This document shows positions 22,547-30,488 of a DNA stretch of 30,831 nucleotides, in pieces; positions within the stretch are counted from its first letter, which is position 1; each line of letters starts with the position of its first letter. The notes below the pieces were generated by a model that ran no database searches, was not told the DNA's origin, and saw only the letters and a list, made by a program, of their open reading frames with translations. Made by a program: the position numbers and the translations under genes. The stretch is taken from positions 1 through 30,831 of the forward strand of contig DASUFF010000017.1 of assembly GCA_036274695.1 (NCBI GenBank). Reading direction: 5' to 3'. This DNA is from DASUFF01 sp036274695. Its GTDB lineage: Bacteria > UBA10199 > JACPAL01 > GCA-016699445.

Positions 22547-24226
22547 CTAGTCGTCCGTCGTGCAGCCTTCGGAGGCCGACGACACGTTTTTGATGAACTT
22601 TCTCAAAGTGCCCTTGGTCGCCTTCAACGCCGGCGCCTTCCAGGCCTTTCGGCGGTCGTCGAGCGTCTTCTGAGGAACGCCCGCGTTAAGCAGGCGCTTT
22701 TCGGCGTCGATGGTGATCTCGTCCCCGTCCTGAAGGAGGGCGATCACGCCGCCCAGCTGCGCCTCCGGCGTGATGTGTCCGACCACGAAACCGTGCGTAC
22801 CGCCGGAGAAGCGGCCGTCCGTGATCAAGGCCACGTCCTTGCCCAATCCCAACCCCATGACGACGGCGGTGACCTTCAGCATCTCGCTCATGCCCGGCCC
22901 GCCTTGCGGCCCTTCGTAGCGGATGACGATGACGTCTCCCTTCCCGATCTTGCCCGCCTCGAGCGCCAAGATGGCGTCCTCCTCGCTGTCGAAGACCTTG
23001 GCCTTGCCGGTGAAGGACATCCCTTCCTTGCCCGTGATCTTGGCAACCGACCCGTCCTTCGCGATGTTTCCGTACAAAATCTGGATGTGCCCGGTCTTCT
23101 TGATGGGGTCGGAGAGCGGCACGATGACCTTCTGGCCCTCGGCCAAGGCAGGCAAGGATTCGAGGTTTTCGGCCAGCGTCTTGCCGGTAACGGTCAGGCA
23201 GTCGCCATACAGGAAGCCTTCCTTTAAGAGCAGCTTCTGCACCGCAGGCACGCCGCCCACATTGCAGAGGTCTTCCATGACGTATTTTCCGGACGGCTTT
23301 AAGTCGGCGATGAACGGCGTCTTGTCGCTGACCTTTTGGAAATCGTCGATCGTGATCTTGATACCGACCGTCTTCGCCATGGCGATCAGATGCAGGACGG
23401 CGTTGGTCGATCCCCCGAGGGCCATGACGATGGTCATCGCGTTCTCGAAGGCCTTGCCCGTCATGATGTCGCGCGGCTTGATGTCCTTCTCCAACAGGTT
23501 GCGAATCGCCTTACCCACATTCCTGCACTCTTCCAGCTTGCCCTTGTGCACCGCAGGGAACGACGAGCTGTACGGCAGCGACATGCCCAGCGTCTCGATG
23601 GCCGAGGCCATCGTGTTCGCCGTGTACATCCCGCCGCAGGCGCCGGCGCCGGGGCAGGCATTCTGCAACACGGCCTTGAACTCGCTCTCGTCGATCTTTT
23701 TGCCGACATACTGGCCCAGGGCCTCGAAGGCGCTGACGATGTCGAGTGTCTTGTCCTTATAATGTCCCGGCTGGATCGTGCCGCCGTAGATCATGATGCT
23801 GGGACGGTTGATGCGCCCCATCGCGATGACCGAACCCGGCATGTTCTTGTCGCAGCCCACGACGGAGACGTTGGCGTCGTACCAGTGCGCGTTCATGACG
23901 GTTTCGATGGAGTCGGCGATGATCTCGCGGCTCTGGAGCGAGTAGTTCATTCCATCGGTTCCCATGGAAATGCCGTCGGAGACGCCGATCGCATGGAAAA
24001 CCAACCCGACCAGCCCCGCGTCCTTGCAGCCCTGCTTGGCGATCTTCGCCAGGTCGTTCAGGTGCATGTTGCAGGGATTGCCGTCGTAGCCGGTGGAGGC
24101 GATGCCGATGAAGGGCTTGTGGAGGTCCTCTTCCTTTAATCCCAGGGCGTAGAGCATGGCCTGGGAGGCGGGTTGATCGCGGTCCTCGGTGATGCGGGAG
24201 CTGAACTTGTTGAGTTTGGGAGACAT
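22547..24226 (-). CDS. ilvD: Dihydroxy-acid dehydratase
   Basis: This enzyme of about 559 residues performs the third step of valine and isoleucine synthesis, dehydrating dihydroxy acids to 2-keto acids. The iron-sulfur cysteines are Cys52 (GNPCNMH), Cys125 (GCDKNMPG) and Cys197 (CPGAGACGGMYTANTM). The three-Cys pattern predicts a [2Fe-2S] cluster. The C-terminal 'DGRFSGGTHGFVVGHITPEA' is canonical. The start at 24226 abuts a perfect hairpin; the in-frame ATG at 24235 (three residues longer) lies inside that hairpin. No other ilv or leu genes are nearby. Confidence 0.97.
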   Translation of the reverse strand: MSPKLNKFSSRITEDRDQPASQAMLYALGLKEEDLHKPFIGIASTGYDGNPCNMHLNDLAKIAKQGCKDAGLVGLVFHAIGVSDGISMGTDGMNYSLQSREIIADSIETVMNAHWYDANVSVVGCDKNMPGSVIAMGRINRPSIMIYGGTIQPGHYKDKTLDIVSAFEALGQYVGKKIDESEFKAVLQNACPGAGACGGMYTANTMASAIETLGMSLPYSSSFPAVHKGKLEECRNVGKAIRNLLEKDIKPRDIMTGKAFENAMTIVMALGGSTNAVLHLIAMAKTVGIKITIDDFQKVSDKTPFIADLKPSGKYVMEDLCNVGGVPAVQKLLLKEGFLYGDCLTVTGKTLAENLESLPALAEGQKVIVPLSDPIKKTGHIQILYGNIAKDGSVAKITGKEGMSFTGKAKVFDSEEDAILALEAGKIGKGDVIVIRYEGPQGGPGMSEMLKVTAVVMGLGLGKDVALITDGRFSGGTHGFVVGHITPEAQLGGVIALLQDGDEITIDAEKRLLNAGVPQKTLDDRRKAWKAPALKATKGTLRKFIKNVSSASEGCTTDD

Positions 24227-24253
24227 CCGCCGCATTTTGCTTAAATGCGGCGG
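24227..24253 (-). promoter_or_regulatory. 11-bp perfect hairpin covering the ilvD leader
   Basis: CCGCCGCATTT (24227-24237) and AAATGCGGCGG (24243-24253) are exact complements around a TGCTT loop. On the mRNA the hairpin ends at the base before the ilvD ATG and contains the only purine-rich (GGCGG) segment as well as the alternative ATG. It could sequester the ribosome binding site. A factor-independent terminator is less likely, since no U-run follows. Confidence 0.6.
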
Positions 24254-24265
24254 GAAATCAAGGCG

Positions 24266-25264
24266 TCAGAGATGTTGGCGAACGGCGGCTTCCAGATTGG
24301 TCCGATAGCTTTCGATGGAAGCGCGGCGCTCTTCCTTCAAGCGCGGTATCCATTCCGAAAAGACGAGGTCGAGATATCGTCGGCAGAGGTCCACGATACG
24401 CCGGCGTTCCAGGCCGGGAACCAGGCGGAACTGGAGCTGACGCAACTCCTGCTCCCAAGGCAGAAATACGCGCTTGAGAAAGTTCGGCAGGGTCAGTTCC
24501 TTCACCCTTAAGAGTTCGGAGAGGTCATGCAATTGCATCGGCACGAATTCGGTTTCTTGGAATTCCTGAGGAAGCCCCGAGATGGAATCGTGGAGCGCCG
24601 TCGCGATGGCCAGCAGCTCGGGATGGATCCCGGCCACGTCGACGGCGTGATTCAAATCATGGATGGCATACACGAATTCCGGGACGTCGAAACCGGCCTG
24701 TTCCAGGAAGGTCGGTATCAGGGGCAGAGCGATCTGCTGCCGGCGCTTGGCGTGCTCCCGGTTGGCCGCGCCCCGGCTGATTTCGCCGTTCACGTAGTAC
24801 CAATTGGCCGCGTCCTCTCCGAACGCGCGCCGGGCGCCGGCCTCGAAGACGGACAGGGGGCGGATCCTCATGATGACCTCGCCCTTGTTTTTCTCGATGA
24901 GGTTTAAGGAGCCTTGGAAGGCCTCGTCGATCCAGGTCAGGATGTACGGGATGTCGATGGGATCGAAAACGGCGAATTCCTGCTCCACCGCATGAAACTC
25001 CACCGAGTCTCCCACCACCTTCACGTCGCAGCCCGGGACCGAGTTTCCAAAACGGATGGCGTGATTCCTCCAAACGCGGTCGGCCACTTCGCCTTCGCTG
25101 ATCTCTCGCCGAAGCGCGCGTAAGGCAAGGTCTCGGATCTCGGGACCGTCCGTCCCAAAGACGGGCGCGTTCGCGGCGCTTTGCGCCAAATCAGCCAAAA
25201 AGGGCTGGGACAGGAGGGGACGTGCCGAGAGGGCGGGAAACAGGTTGATCAAGGGCGACGTCAT
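24266..25264 (-). CDS. Hypothetical protein with an HDxxH cluster, 332 residues
   Basis: No family is recognised. The central part has a His/Asp cluster that looks metal-binding: His202-Asp203-x-x-His206, His214 and His225-Asp226. This loosely recalls HD-type phosphohydrolases, but the spacing is not diagnostic. The C-terminus is a long Arg-rich helical region (RRRIVDLCRRYLDLVF onward). The product is soluble without a signal peptide. A 10-bp inverted repeat sits just upstream of the start codon and ilvD follows 39 bp downstream. Confidence 0.65.
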   Translation of the reverse strand: MTSPLINLFPALSARPLLSQPFLADLAQSAANAPVFGTDGPEIRDLALRALRREISEGEVADRVWRNHAIRFGNSVPGCDVKVVGDSVEFHAVEQEFAVFDPIDIPYILTWIDEAFQGSLNLIEKNKGEVIMRIRPLSVFEAGARRAFGEDAANWYYVNGEISRGAANREHAKRRQQIALPLIPTFLEQAGFDVPEFVYAIHDLNHAVDVAGIHPELLAIATALHDSISGLPQEFQETEFVPMQLHDLSELLRVKELTLPNFLKRVFLPWEQELRQLQFRLVPGLERRRIVDLCRRYLDLVFSEWIPRLKEERRASIESYRTNLEAAVRQHL

Positions 25265-25270
25265 GACCGT

Positions 25271-25312
25271 CCATTTTCGGTAGATGTTCCAAAATGTTGT
25301 GCCCGAAAATGG
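25271..25312. promoter_or_regulatory. Inverted repeat CCATTTTCGG / CCGAAAATGG
   Basis: The perfect 10-bp arms (25271-25280 and 25303-25312) are separated by 22 bp. The element lies 6 bp before the start codon of the 332-residue gene and inside the 63-bp gap after the broken gene. It may be an operator or form a leader hairpin. Confidence 0.45.
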
Positions 25313-25327
25313 GGCGGTTTCACCCGC

Positions 25328-25894
25328 TCAAGGTGAGGGCGTTGAGAAGAGAGGTTCCAGCGCCTGAATCTCCGGAAGGCGGCCGACGGTTCGATGATCC
25401 CCGGTTTGCAAATGCCTCCAAAAGGAGTCCGCTATCGGAGACCCCAGCCGCCTTTCTTCAGCGATGAGCTCCGTAATGTCCTCAATATAAAGCCGCTTCC
25501 GATGGAGGCGGGCCCGCACGGCCTCGTCCGGGTGATAATTCCCCTCCAAAAACGGGATCAGGGGAACGGCCCAATTGTTGATCCTTTCGGCCAGGTTGGA
25601 CCCCAACACTTCCTAGGACGTAAGGACCTGCTCCAAGACCCCTTCCTCGGTGAAGACGCGAACCAGTTCGTCTCGCGTCTCCGGCCGGAGACGCGAAAAA
25701 ACGATCTCCGGCCGCGTCCGCCAGAGCAAAGGCACGACCGGTGCCGGCGAAGAGGATAAGGGGTCCCGGACGGCGACAAGAGGGGTGAGAGAGTCTAGTT
25801 CTTTTTCGGAAAGCGGCGGCGCGCCGGCAAGCGACAGCGAAAGCTTCGCGGCGAAGTCCGTGACGGGGACCAGTCTCCAGGAAACGATCGTCAT
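25328..25894 (-). pseudogene. Gene interrupted by an in-frame amber codon
   Basis: From the ATG at 25894 the frame is open for 93 codons, meets TAG at 25615-25613, then continues in the same frame for 95 codons to a normal stop at 25328. Read through, the product would be about 189 residues, soluble, with the second half (AERINNWAVPLIPFLEGNY onward) looking as protein-like as the first. A restart at the GTG two codons after the TAG (25609) has no ribosome binding site. The first half also carries a perfect 24-bp palindrome. The family is not recognised. Nonsense mutation, sequencing error or stop readthrough are all possible; a decaying gene is the simplest reading. Confidence 0.6.
25673..25696. 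repeat. Perfect 24-bp palindrome inside the broken gene
   Basis: TCGCGTCTCCGG is followed directly by its reverse complement CCGGAGACGCGA with no loop and no mismatch. It lies inside the coding frame, encoding Ser-Arg-Leu-Arg-Pro-Glu-Thr-Arg, 57 bp upstream of the amber codon in gene orientation. Six A residues follow on the plus strand. Confidence 0.8.
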
Positions 25895-25944
25895 AGCTCG
25901 TTCCGCATCGGCCGCCGTTGGGATTGGTTGTGAAAAAGAATCGC

Positions 25945-27423
25945 CTAGGCCCTCGCCACGGCCTTTTTCCAGCGCTCCAAGTGGTAGGCCACCTGCTTTT
26001 TGGGCATCAGCGGCAGGAAGGTCTTATCCTCCTTCCAGTGGGAGGCGATGTCCTTCTCATCCTTCCAGAGACCGACGGCCAGGCCCGCCAAAAACGCCGC
26101 GCCCAAGCCGGTGGTCTCGATCATCTTCGGCCGCACGAGTTTCACTCCTAAAATGTCCGATTGGAACTGCATGAGCAGGTTGTTCACGCAGGCGCCACCG
26201 TCCACTCGGAGAACCTTCAGCTTCATCCCGATGTCCTTCTGCATGGCCATGAGGATGTCGTATTGGCAAAACGCGATGCCTTCGAGCGTCGCCCGGGCGA
26301 TATGGGCCGACGTCGTCCCTCGCGTCATGCCGGAGATCGTCCCGCGGGCGTCCGGGTTCCAATGAGGCGCGCCCAATCCCACAAAGGCCGGCACGAAGAC
26401 CACGCCGCCCGAGTCGGGAACGGTCGCGGCCAGGGCCTCGACCTCCGAAGACTTGTGTAGGATCTTCAACCCGTCGCGCAGCCACTGAACCGCCGCGCCC
26501 GCGATGAAGGCGCTGCCCTCGATGGCGTAGGAGACCTGGCCGTTCAGCTTCCACGCCACGGTAGTGAGCATCCCGGACTTGGAGAGGACCAGTTTCTTGC
26601 CGGTGTTCATGAGGAGGAAGGAACCGGTGCCGTAGGTGCACTTGGCTTCACCGGCCGAGAAACACGCCTGGCCGAAAAGTGCGGCCTGCTGATCGCCGGC
26701 GATGCCGGAAACGGGAATGCCGTCGGGCAAGCCGTCGACGCCGGAGGTGTGGCCGTAGACTTCCGACGACGATTGGATGAGGGGCAGGAGCGACGCCGGC
26801 ACCCGGAAGATTTTCAGCAAATCCTTGTCCCATTCGAGCGTCTTCAAATTCATCAGGAGGGTGCGCGAGGCGTTGGAGACGTCGGTGACGTGCACCTTGC
26901 CGCCGGTCAGGCGCCACGTGAGGAAGGTGTCGATGGTGCCGAAGGCCAACTCGCCCCGTTCCGCCCTCCCCCGCGCCCCCGGGACGTTCGTGAGGATCCA
27001 GTCGATCTTCGTTCCCGAAAAATAGGCGTCAAGAACCAAACCCGTCTTCTGCTTGATCTTGGGCTCCAGTTTTTTCTTCTTCAATTTTTCGCACATCGGG
27101 GCCGTGCGGCGGTCCTGCCAGACGATGGCCCTGTGGATGGCCCGGCTCGTCGCCCGCTCCCACACCACCGTCGTCTCGCGCTGATTGGTGATGCCGATGG
27201 CGGCGATCCGATCCGGATCCACGTCCGCCGCGCGGATGGCCTCTTCGATCGTCTTGACCGTCGAACCCCAGATCTCCTCGGGATCATGCTCGACCCAGCC
27301 GGGATGCGGGTAGTGCTGTGGGAACTCGTTATTGACCTTGGAGAGGATGTTCAGATCGCGGTCGATCAGGAGGACGGTGGTGCCCGTCGTCCCCTGATCG
27401 ATGGCCATGACGATGTCTTTCAT
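25945..27423 (-). CDS. glpK: Glycerol kinase
   Basis: This 492-residue FGGY-family kinase phosphorylates glycerol to sn-glycerol 3-phosphate with ATP. The N-terminal phosphate loop is DQGTTGTT (9-16). The family segments ITNQRETTVVWER, 'IVWQDRRTAPMC', GIAGDQQAALFGQ and YGTGSFLLMNTG are intact, and 'DGGACVNNLLMQFQSDIL' closes the C-terminal ATPase domain. The start at 27423 aligns with the family N-terminus; an ATG at 27441 is also in frame, and neither has a strong ribosome binding site. No glpF or glpD lies in the window. Confidence 0.96.
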   Translation of the reverse strand: MKDIVMAIDQGTTGTTVLLIDRDLNILSKVNNEFPQHYPHPGWVEHDPEEIWGSTVKTIEEAIRAADVDPDRIAAIGITNQRETTVVWERATSRAIHRAIVWQDRRTAPMCEKLKKKKLEPKIKQKTGLVLDAYFSGTKIDWILTNVPGARGRAERGELAFGTIDTFLTWRLTGGKVHVTDVSNASRTLLMNLKTLEWDKDLLKIFRVPASLLPLIQSSSEVYGHTSGVDGLPDGIPVSGIAGDQQAALFGQACFSAGEAKCTYGTGSFLLMNTGKKLVLSKSGMLTTVAWKLNGQVSYAIEGSAFIAGAAVQWLRDGLKILHKSSEVEALAATVPDSGGVVFVPAFVGLGAPHWNPDARGTISGMTRGTTSAHIARATLEGIAFCQYDILMAMQKDIGMKLKVLRVDGGACVNNLLMQFQSDILGVKLVRPKMIETTGLGAAFLAGLAVGLWKDEKDIASHWKEDKTFLPLMPKKQVAYHLERWKKAVARA

Positions 27424-27474
27424 AGGGCGCGGTGGTACCATGGAGGGAAAGGACGATCAAGGTCGGAGGAGGAG

Positions 27475-28257
27475 CTACTTTGAGCCCTGAACGGCGCCGA
27501 CACACACCATGCCGACTAGGTCATAAATTTCGATGTTTTGGGAGTAGCGGAACGATGGGGAGAAGAATTTCGGATCGTGCTCCACCCAACTGCCGCCACG
27601 AGACGCGAATTGATCCTCTTCCGAAAAATCCCTCAACATCCACTTCTCAACGTTTCCCAGCCAATGGCGCGTTCCATGGGGTTGATCGCGATATCGCTCA
27701 TCTTCCACGTCTAACGTCCCCCGATGCTCTGTCCCGATACTACAATGAACGTATTGCGCGAAATCAGGGTCTTCCGGCGACGTAAAGAAGGAATCCGTTG
27801 TCGACCCCTTTAAGATCTCCAAAAATTGACGGTCCGTCGGAAGATCCAAACCCATCGCCAAGGCCAAGCCGCGCGCTTGGGGGTAAGACACGCCGAATAT
27901 AGGATGTCTAAGGAATCGAACGCCGATCTCTTCTCCTGAAGGAAACGTCGGAAACTTGAATGCCATCACCGTTTTGTCGTCGTTCATCGCCAATTCCCTA
28001 TTATTGTGAAAATCGCGCATTTTATCCTCCCCCATCAGGACTCTCAGATCATCGAGACTCGCATGCAGGGTCAAAATGCCGGCGTTTTTTCCGGCGATCA
28101 GACGTTCATCCAGAATACCATAGCTGGCGCCATCCCGATTCAGCTTGCGCACAAACGCCTCGGCCGTCCCCTGCTCCAGCGGCGCCCGGCTTACCCAAAG
28201 GTCCCCGCACCGAACCATCAAATGACCGCAGAAGGTCGTTGTTTGGATTCCCAGCAT
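27475..28257 (-). CDS. Short FGE/SUMF1-like (formylglycine-generating-type) protein
   Basis: The second half of this 260-residue protein carries degenerate but ordered landmarks of the FGE-sulfatase fold: HPIFGVS (118-124), LPTDRQFLE (139-147), GNVEKW (201-206, compare GNVWEW) and RGGSW (220-224). The usual C-terminal GFR is replaced by GMVCVGA. The copper-binding cysteine pair of true formylglycine-generating enzymes is not evident, so it is more likely a binding or modified enzyme variant. Residues 1-100 have no recognised family. The ATG has GGGAGGG four bases upstream. The gene lies 51 bp before glpK. Confidence 0.72.
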   Translation of the reverse strand: MLGIQTTTFCGHLMVRCGDLWVSRAPLEQGTAEAFVRKLNRDGASYGILDERLIAGKNAGILTLHASLDDLRVLMGEDKMRDFHNNRELAMNDDKTVMAFKFPTFPSGEEIGVRFLRHPIFGVSYPQARGLALAMGLDLPTDRQFLEILKGSTTDSFFTSPEDPDFAQYVHCSIGTEHRGTLDVEDERYRDQPHGTRHWLGNVEKWMLRDFSEEDQFASRGGSWVEHDPKFFSPSFRYSQNIEIYDLVGMVCVGAVQGSK

Positions 28258-28350
28258 GAAACCCTCCCATCACGGCGCTTTTCGGCCGCTGCGGGATTTT
28301 GTAGCGATTTCATCGGAACCAAATCGGAGATTTGGCGGAATGGATATATT

Positions 28351-29070
28351 CTATTCGCGAAAAAACCGGACGACCTCGCGCGCCACGAGGTCTTTTTCAT
28401 AATCCATCGTCAGCACGTGGTTGGACTTTTCCAGCTTCACCGTACGGATGACCTTCGACCCCAAGCGGTTCTCCAGGTAGGCGAGATTTTCGAAGGGCGC
28501 CGTGTTGTCCTTGGGCGAGTGGATGATCACCGTCGGCGCCTTGATGCCCGACAGCCCCGGCTTCACCTCTTCCTGAAGGCGGACGATCTCCATGATCGCC
28601 TCCACCGGCATCCACGAATAGCAGCGAAAAGCCCGCCGCCCGGCCGGATCGTTGATGGCCGGACCCAGGAGTTTCGGCTGGTAGGGATAGAGATAATGGA
28701 GCGGCGTGTTCGCCACCAAAGGAAGGAGGCGGTTCATCAGGAATCCCTTGAACAGGACGGGCGTGGCCAAAAGCGCCAACCTTTGGACCTTGAACTCCTC
28801 CGCGATCTTCAACGCCAGGAGACCGCCCAAAGACAATCCGGCGATGCAAACCGCGTCCGTTCTCTTCTTTAGGGCGTGATAGGCCGGCAGGACGCTCTCG
28901 TACCAATCCCGCCATGTGGTGCGGCGCAAATCCGACACCTTCGTCCCGTGCCCGGCCAAGAGCGGGGCCTCCACCGCGAACCCCGCTGCTTCCAGCGGGA
29001 CACGCAAGGAGTCGAGACACTCGGGAGTGGCGGTAAAACCATGCAGAAGAAGCACGCCGCGATCGTTCAC
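28351..29070 (-). CDS. Alpha/beta hydrolase, carboxylesterase/monoacylglycerol-lipase type
   Basis: This 239-residue serine hydrolase has the oxyanion start LLLHGFTATP, the nucleophile elbow Gly78-Leu-Ser80-Leu-Gly (GLSLGG), the acid in HSPKDNTAP and the terminal His in KSNHVLTMD. It resembles Est30-like carboxylesterases, which cleave short-chain esters or monoglycerides. The start is GTG (29070) and no strong ribosome binding site precedes it. A small hairpin (CCAAATC/GATTTGG, 28319-28335) lies behind its stop codon and may be a weak terminator. Confidence 0.9.
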   Translation of the reverse strand: MNDRGVLLLHGFTATPECLDSLRVPLEAAGFAVEAPLLAGHGTKVSDLRRTTWRDWYESVLPAYHALKKRTDAVCIAGLSLGGLLALKIAEEFKVQRLALLATPVLFKGFLMNRLLPLVANTPLHYLYPYQPKLLGPAINDPAGRRAFRCYSWMPVEAIMEIVRLQEEVKPGLSGIKAPTVIIHSPKDNTAPFENLAYLENRLGSKVIRTVKLEKSNHVLTMDYEKDLVAREVVRFFRE

Positions 29071-29137
29071 CGGGGCGTCATGACACGGGATTTAGCTTTT
29101 GACAACAATCGCGGCCGGACGGTAAATCCGCTTCATC

Positions 29138-30112
29138 GTGTTGAACCTGGAAGGCATTTGCCTCCCCATCAAGAAGGACCTGGCCGACGTCGAGGCCGTC
29201 ATTCAAAAGCACACCGCCTCGTCGGTGGCCTACGTCACCTCCATTTCCGAATACGTCATCAAGAACGCCGGCAAGCGGCTTCGCCCCATGCTGTGTCTCT
29301 TTTCTTCGCGGCTGGCCGGCGCCTCGGGTCCGAAAGTCACCGATTGCGCGGCGGCCATGGAGTTCTTCCACACGGCCACGCTCATGCACGACGACGTCAT
29401 CGACAACGCCAAGCTGAGGCGCGGCAAGACGTCCGCCAACAGCCGCTGGGGCAATCAGGTGGCCGTGCTGGTCGGCGACTTCTTCTACTGCCAGGCGTCC
29501 TCTCTCCTGGTCGGCACAGGCAACCTCCGCATCATCAACATGGTGACCAAGGCCATGCTCTCCACCACCGAGGGAGAGATCCTGGAAATCTCCAAGTCCA
29601 ACGACTTGGGAACCACGGAGCAGGATTATTTGAAAATCGTCACCGACAAGACCGCCGTCCTGATGGCCACCTCCTGCGCCATCGGCGGGGTGTTGGGCAA
29701 CGTCTCGGAAGAATACGTGACGGCCTTGGGAGAATACGGCCGGAATCTGGGCGTCGCCTTTCAATTGGCCGACGACGTCCTCGACTACATCTCCGACGAC
29801 GCCTTCGGAAAAACCCAGGGCACCGACCTGCGTGAAGGAAAGCTCACGTTGCCCCTCATCACCGCCCTCCGCCACTGCAACAACGACGAGCGCCGTCTGA
29901 TCAAGGACGTCCTGATCGCCGAGAACCTGGACGACGCCCGCCTCCGGGACGTCATCGGCATCATCAACCGCTACGGCGGCATCGAGAACACCTTCAACTT
30001 GGCGCGCAGCTACGTTCAAAAGGCAAAGGACGCCTTAAGCCCCTTCAAGCCCTCCATGGAGCAAGAAGCCCTGATCACGCTCGCCTCCTACGTCATCGAC
30101 CGCAAACAGTAG
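29138..30112 (+). CDS. ispB: Long-chain polyprenyl diphosphate synthase
   Basis: This 324-residue all-trans prenyltransferase condenses isopentenyl diphosphate units onto an allylic primer. The first Asp-rich motif is Asp85-Asp-x-x-Asp89 (LMHDDVIDNAKLRRG) and the second Asp212-Asp-x-x-Asp216 (LADDVLDY). Ala80, five residues before the first motif, leaves room for a long chain, as in octaprenyl/solanesyl synthases that make quinone side chains; chain length is inferred. The start is GTG at 29138. A TTGACA at 29099-29104 with a poor -10 lies just upstream, which would give a very short leader. Confidence 0.93.
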   Translation: MLNLEGICLPIKKDLADVEAVIQKHTASSVAYVTSISEYVIKNAGKRLRPMLCLFSSRLAGASGPKVTDCAAAMEFFHTATLMHDDVIDNAKLRRGKTSANSRWGNQVAVLVGDFFYCQASSLLVGTGNLRIINMVTKAMLSTTEGEILEISKSNDLGTTEQDYLKIVTDKTAVLMATSCAIGGVLGNVSEEYVTALGEYGRNLGVAFQLADDVLDYISDDAFGKTQGTDLREGKLTLPLITALRHCNNDERRLIKDVLIAENLDDARLRDVIGIINRYGGIENTFNLARSYVQKAKDALSPFKPSMEQEALITLASYVIDRKQ

Positions 30113-30186
30113 TTTCTCCGAACCCGACCATCCGAAAATCGTTCTCTTCTTCAGTGTCCTTTCGCGTTTTCCCGCACGAACGGCGT

Positions 30187-30202
30187 TGGCACGCGCCTTG
30201 CT
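30187..30202 (+). promoter_or_regulatory. Sigma54 (RpoN) -24/-12 promoter
   Basis: TGGCACGCGCCTTGCT agrees with the sigma54 consensus TGGCACG-N4-TTGC[AT], with the invariant GG and GC at the correct spacing. Transcription would start near 30213, about 50 bp before the 71-residue gene. It lies in the 149-bp gap after the polyprenyl synthase gene, where no other gene is seen. No enhancer-binding activator gene is in the window. Confidence 0.75.
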
Positions 30203-30261
30203 CTTCTTTCCAACGTTTCACGGACTCTCCGCGGGGGCCCGTGAGGCAAGGAGAAGACCGT

Positions 30262-30477
30262 ATGAAAGAATCCATCACTCTGAAGGACGTCTTCACGATT
30301 GCGGAGAGGCCGCAGAGCAATCCGGAAGCGAAGGACCGCTGGACCAAGATTGGCGTCGGGTTCGTCAACCGAGACAACTCGATCAACGTCATCTTGGACG
30401 CGGTCCCGCTCAACGGACGCCTGCAGATCCGCGATCGCACGCCGTACCCTCAGAAAAACCAACAACCGTCCAAATAA
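30262..30477 (+). CDS. Small conserved-looking protein, 71 residues
   Basis: The ATG has a textbook AAGGAG at 8 nt. The soluble product starts MKESITLKDVFTIAERP and has a beta-type core (RWTKIGVGFVNRDNSINVIL, then 'LNGRLQIRD'). I have a sense of similar short proteins in other bacteria but cannot name the family. The open frame to 30154 upstream is not coding, because the sigma54 promoter lies there. comEA follows 11 bp later, so the two form one RpoN-dependent operon. Confidence 0.75.
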   Translation: MKESITLKDVFTIAERPQSNPEAKDRWTKIGVGFVNRDNSINVILDAVPLNGRLQIRDRTPYPQKNQQPSK

Positions 30478-30488
30478 AGGAGACCGTT

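Noticed and set aside
24227..24253. Rho-independent terminator after the 332-residue gene
   Set aside because: The stem is strong but no U-run follows, and it ends at the ilvD start codon, so a leader structure is the better reading.
25613..25615. Pyrrolysine codon
   Set aside because: No pyl genes in the window and no family known to need this residue; a nonsense mutation is simpler, so only the interruption is reported.
28319..28335. Terminator behind the alpha/beta hydrolase gene
   Set aside because: Only a 7-bp AT-rich stem with a 3-base loop and a very short T stretch; too weak for a separate call.
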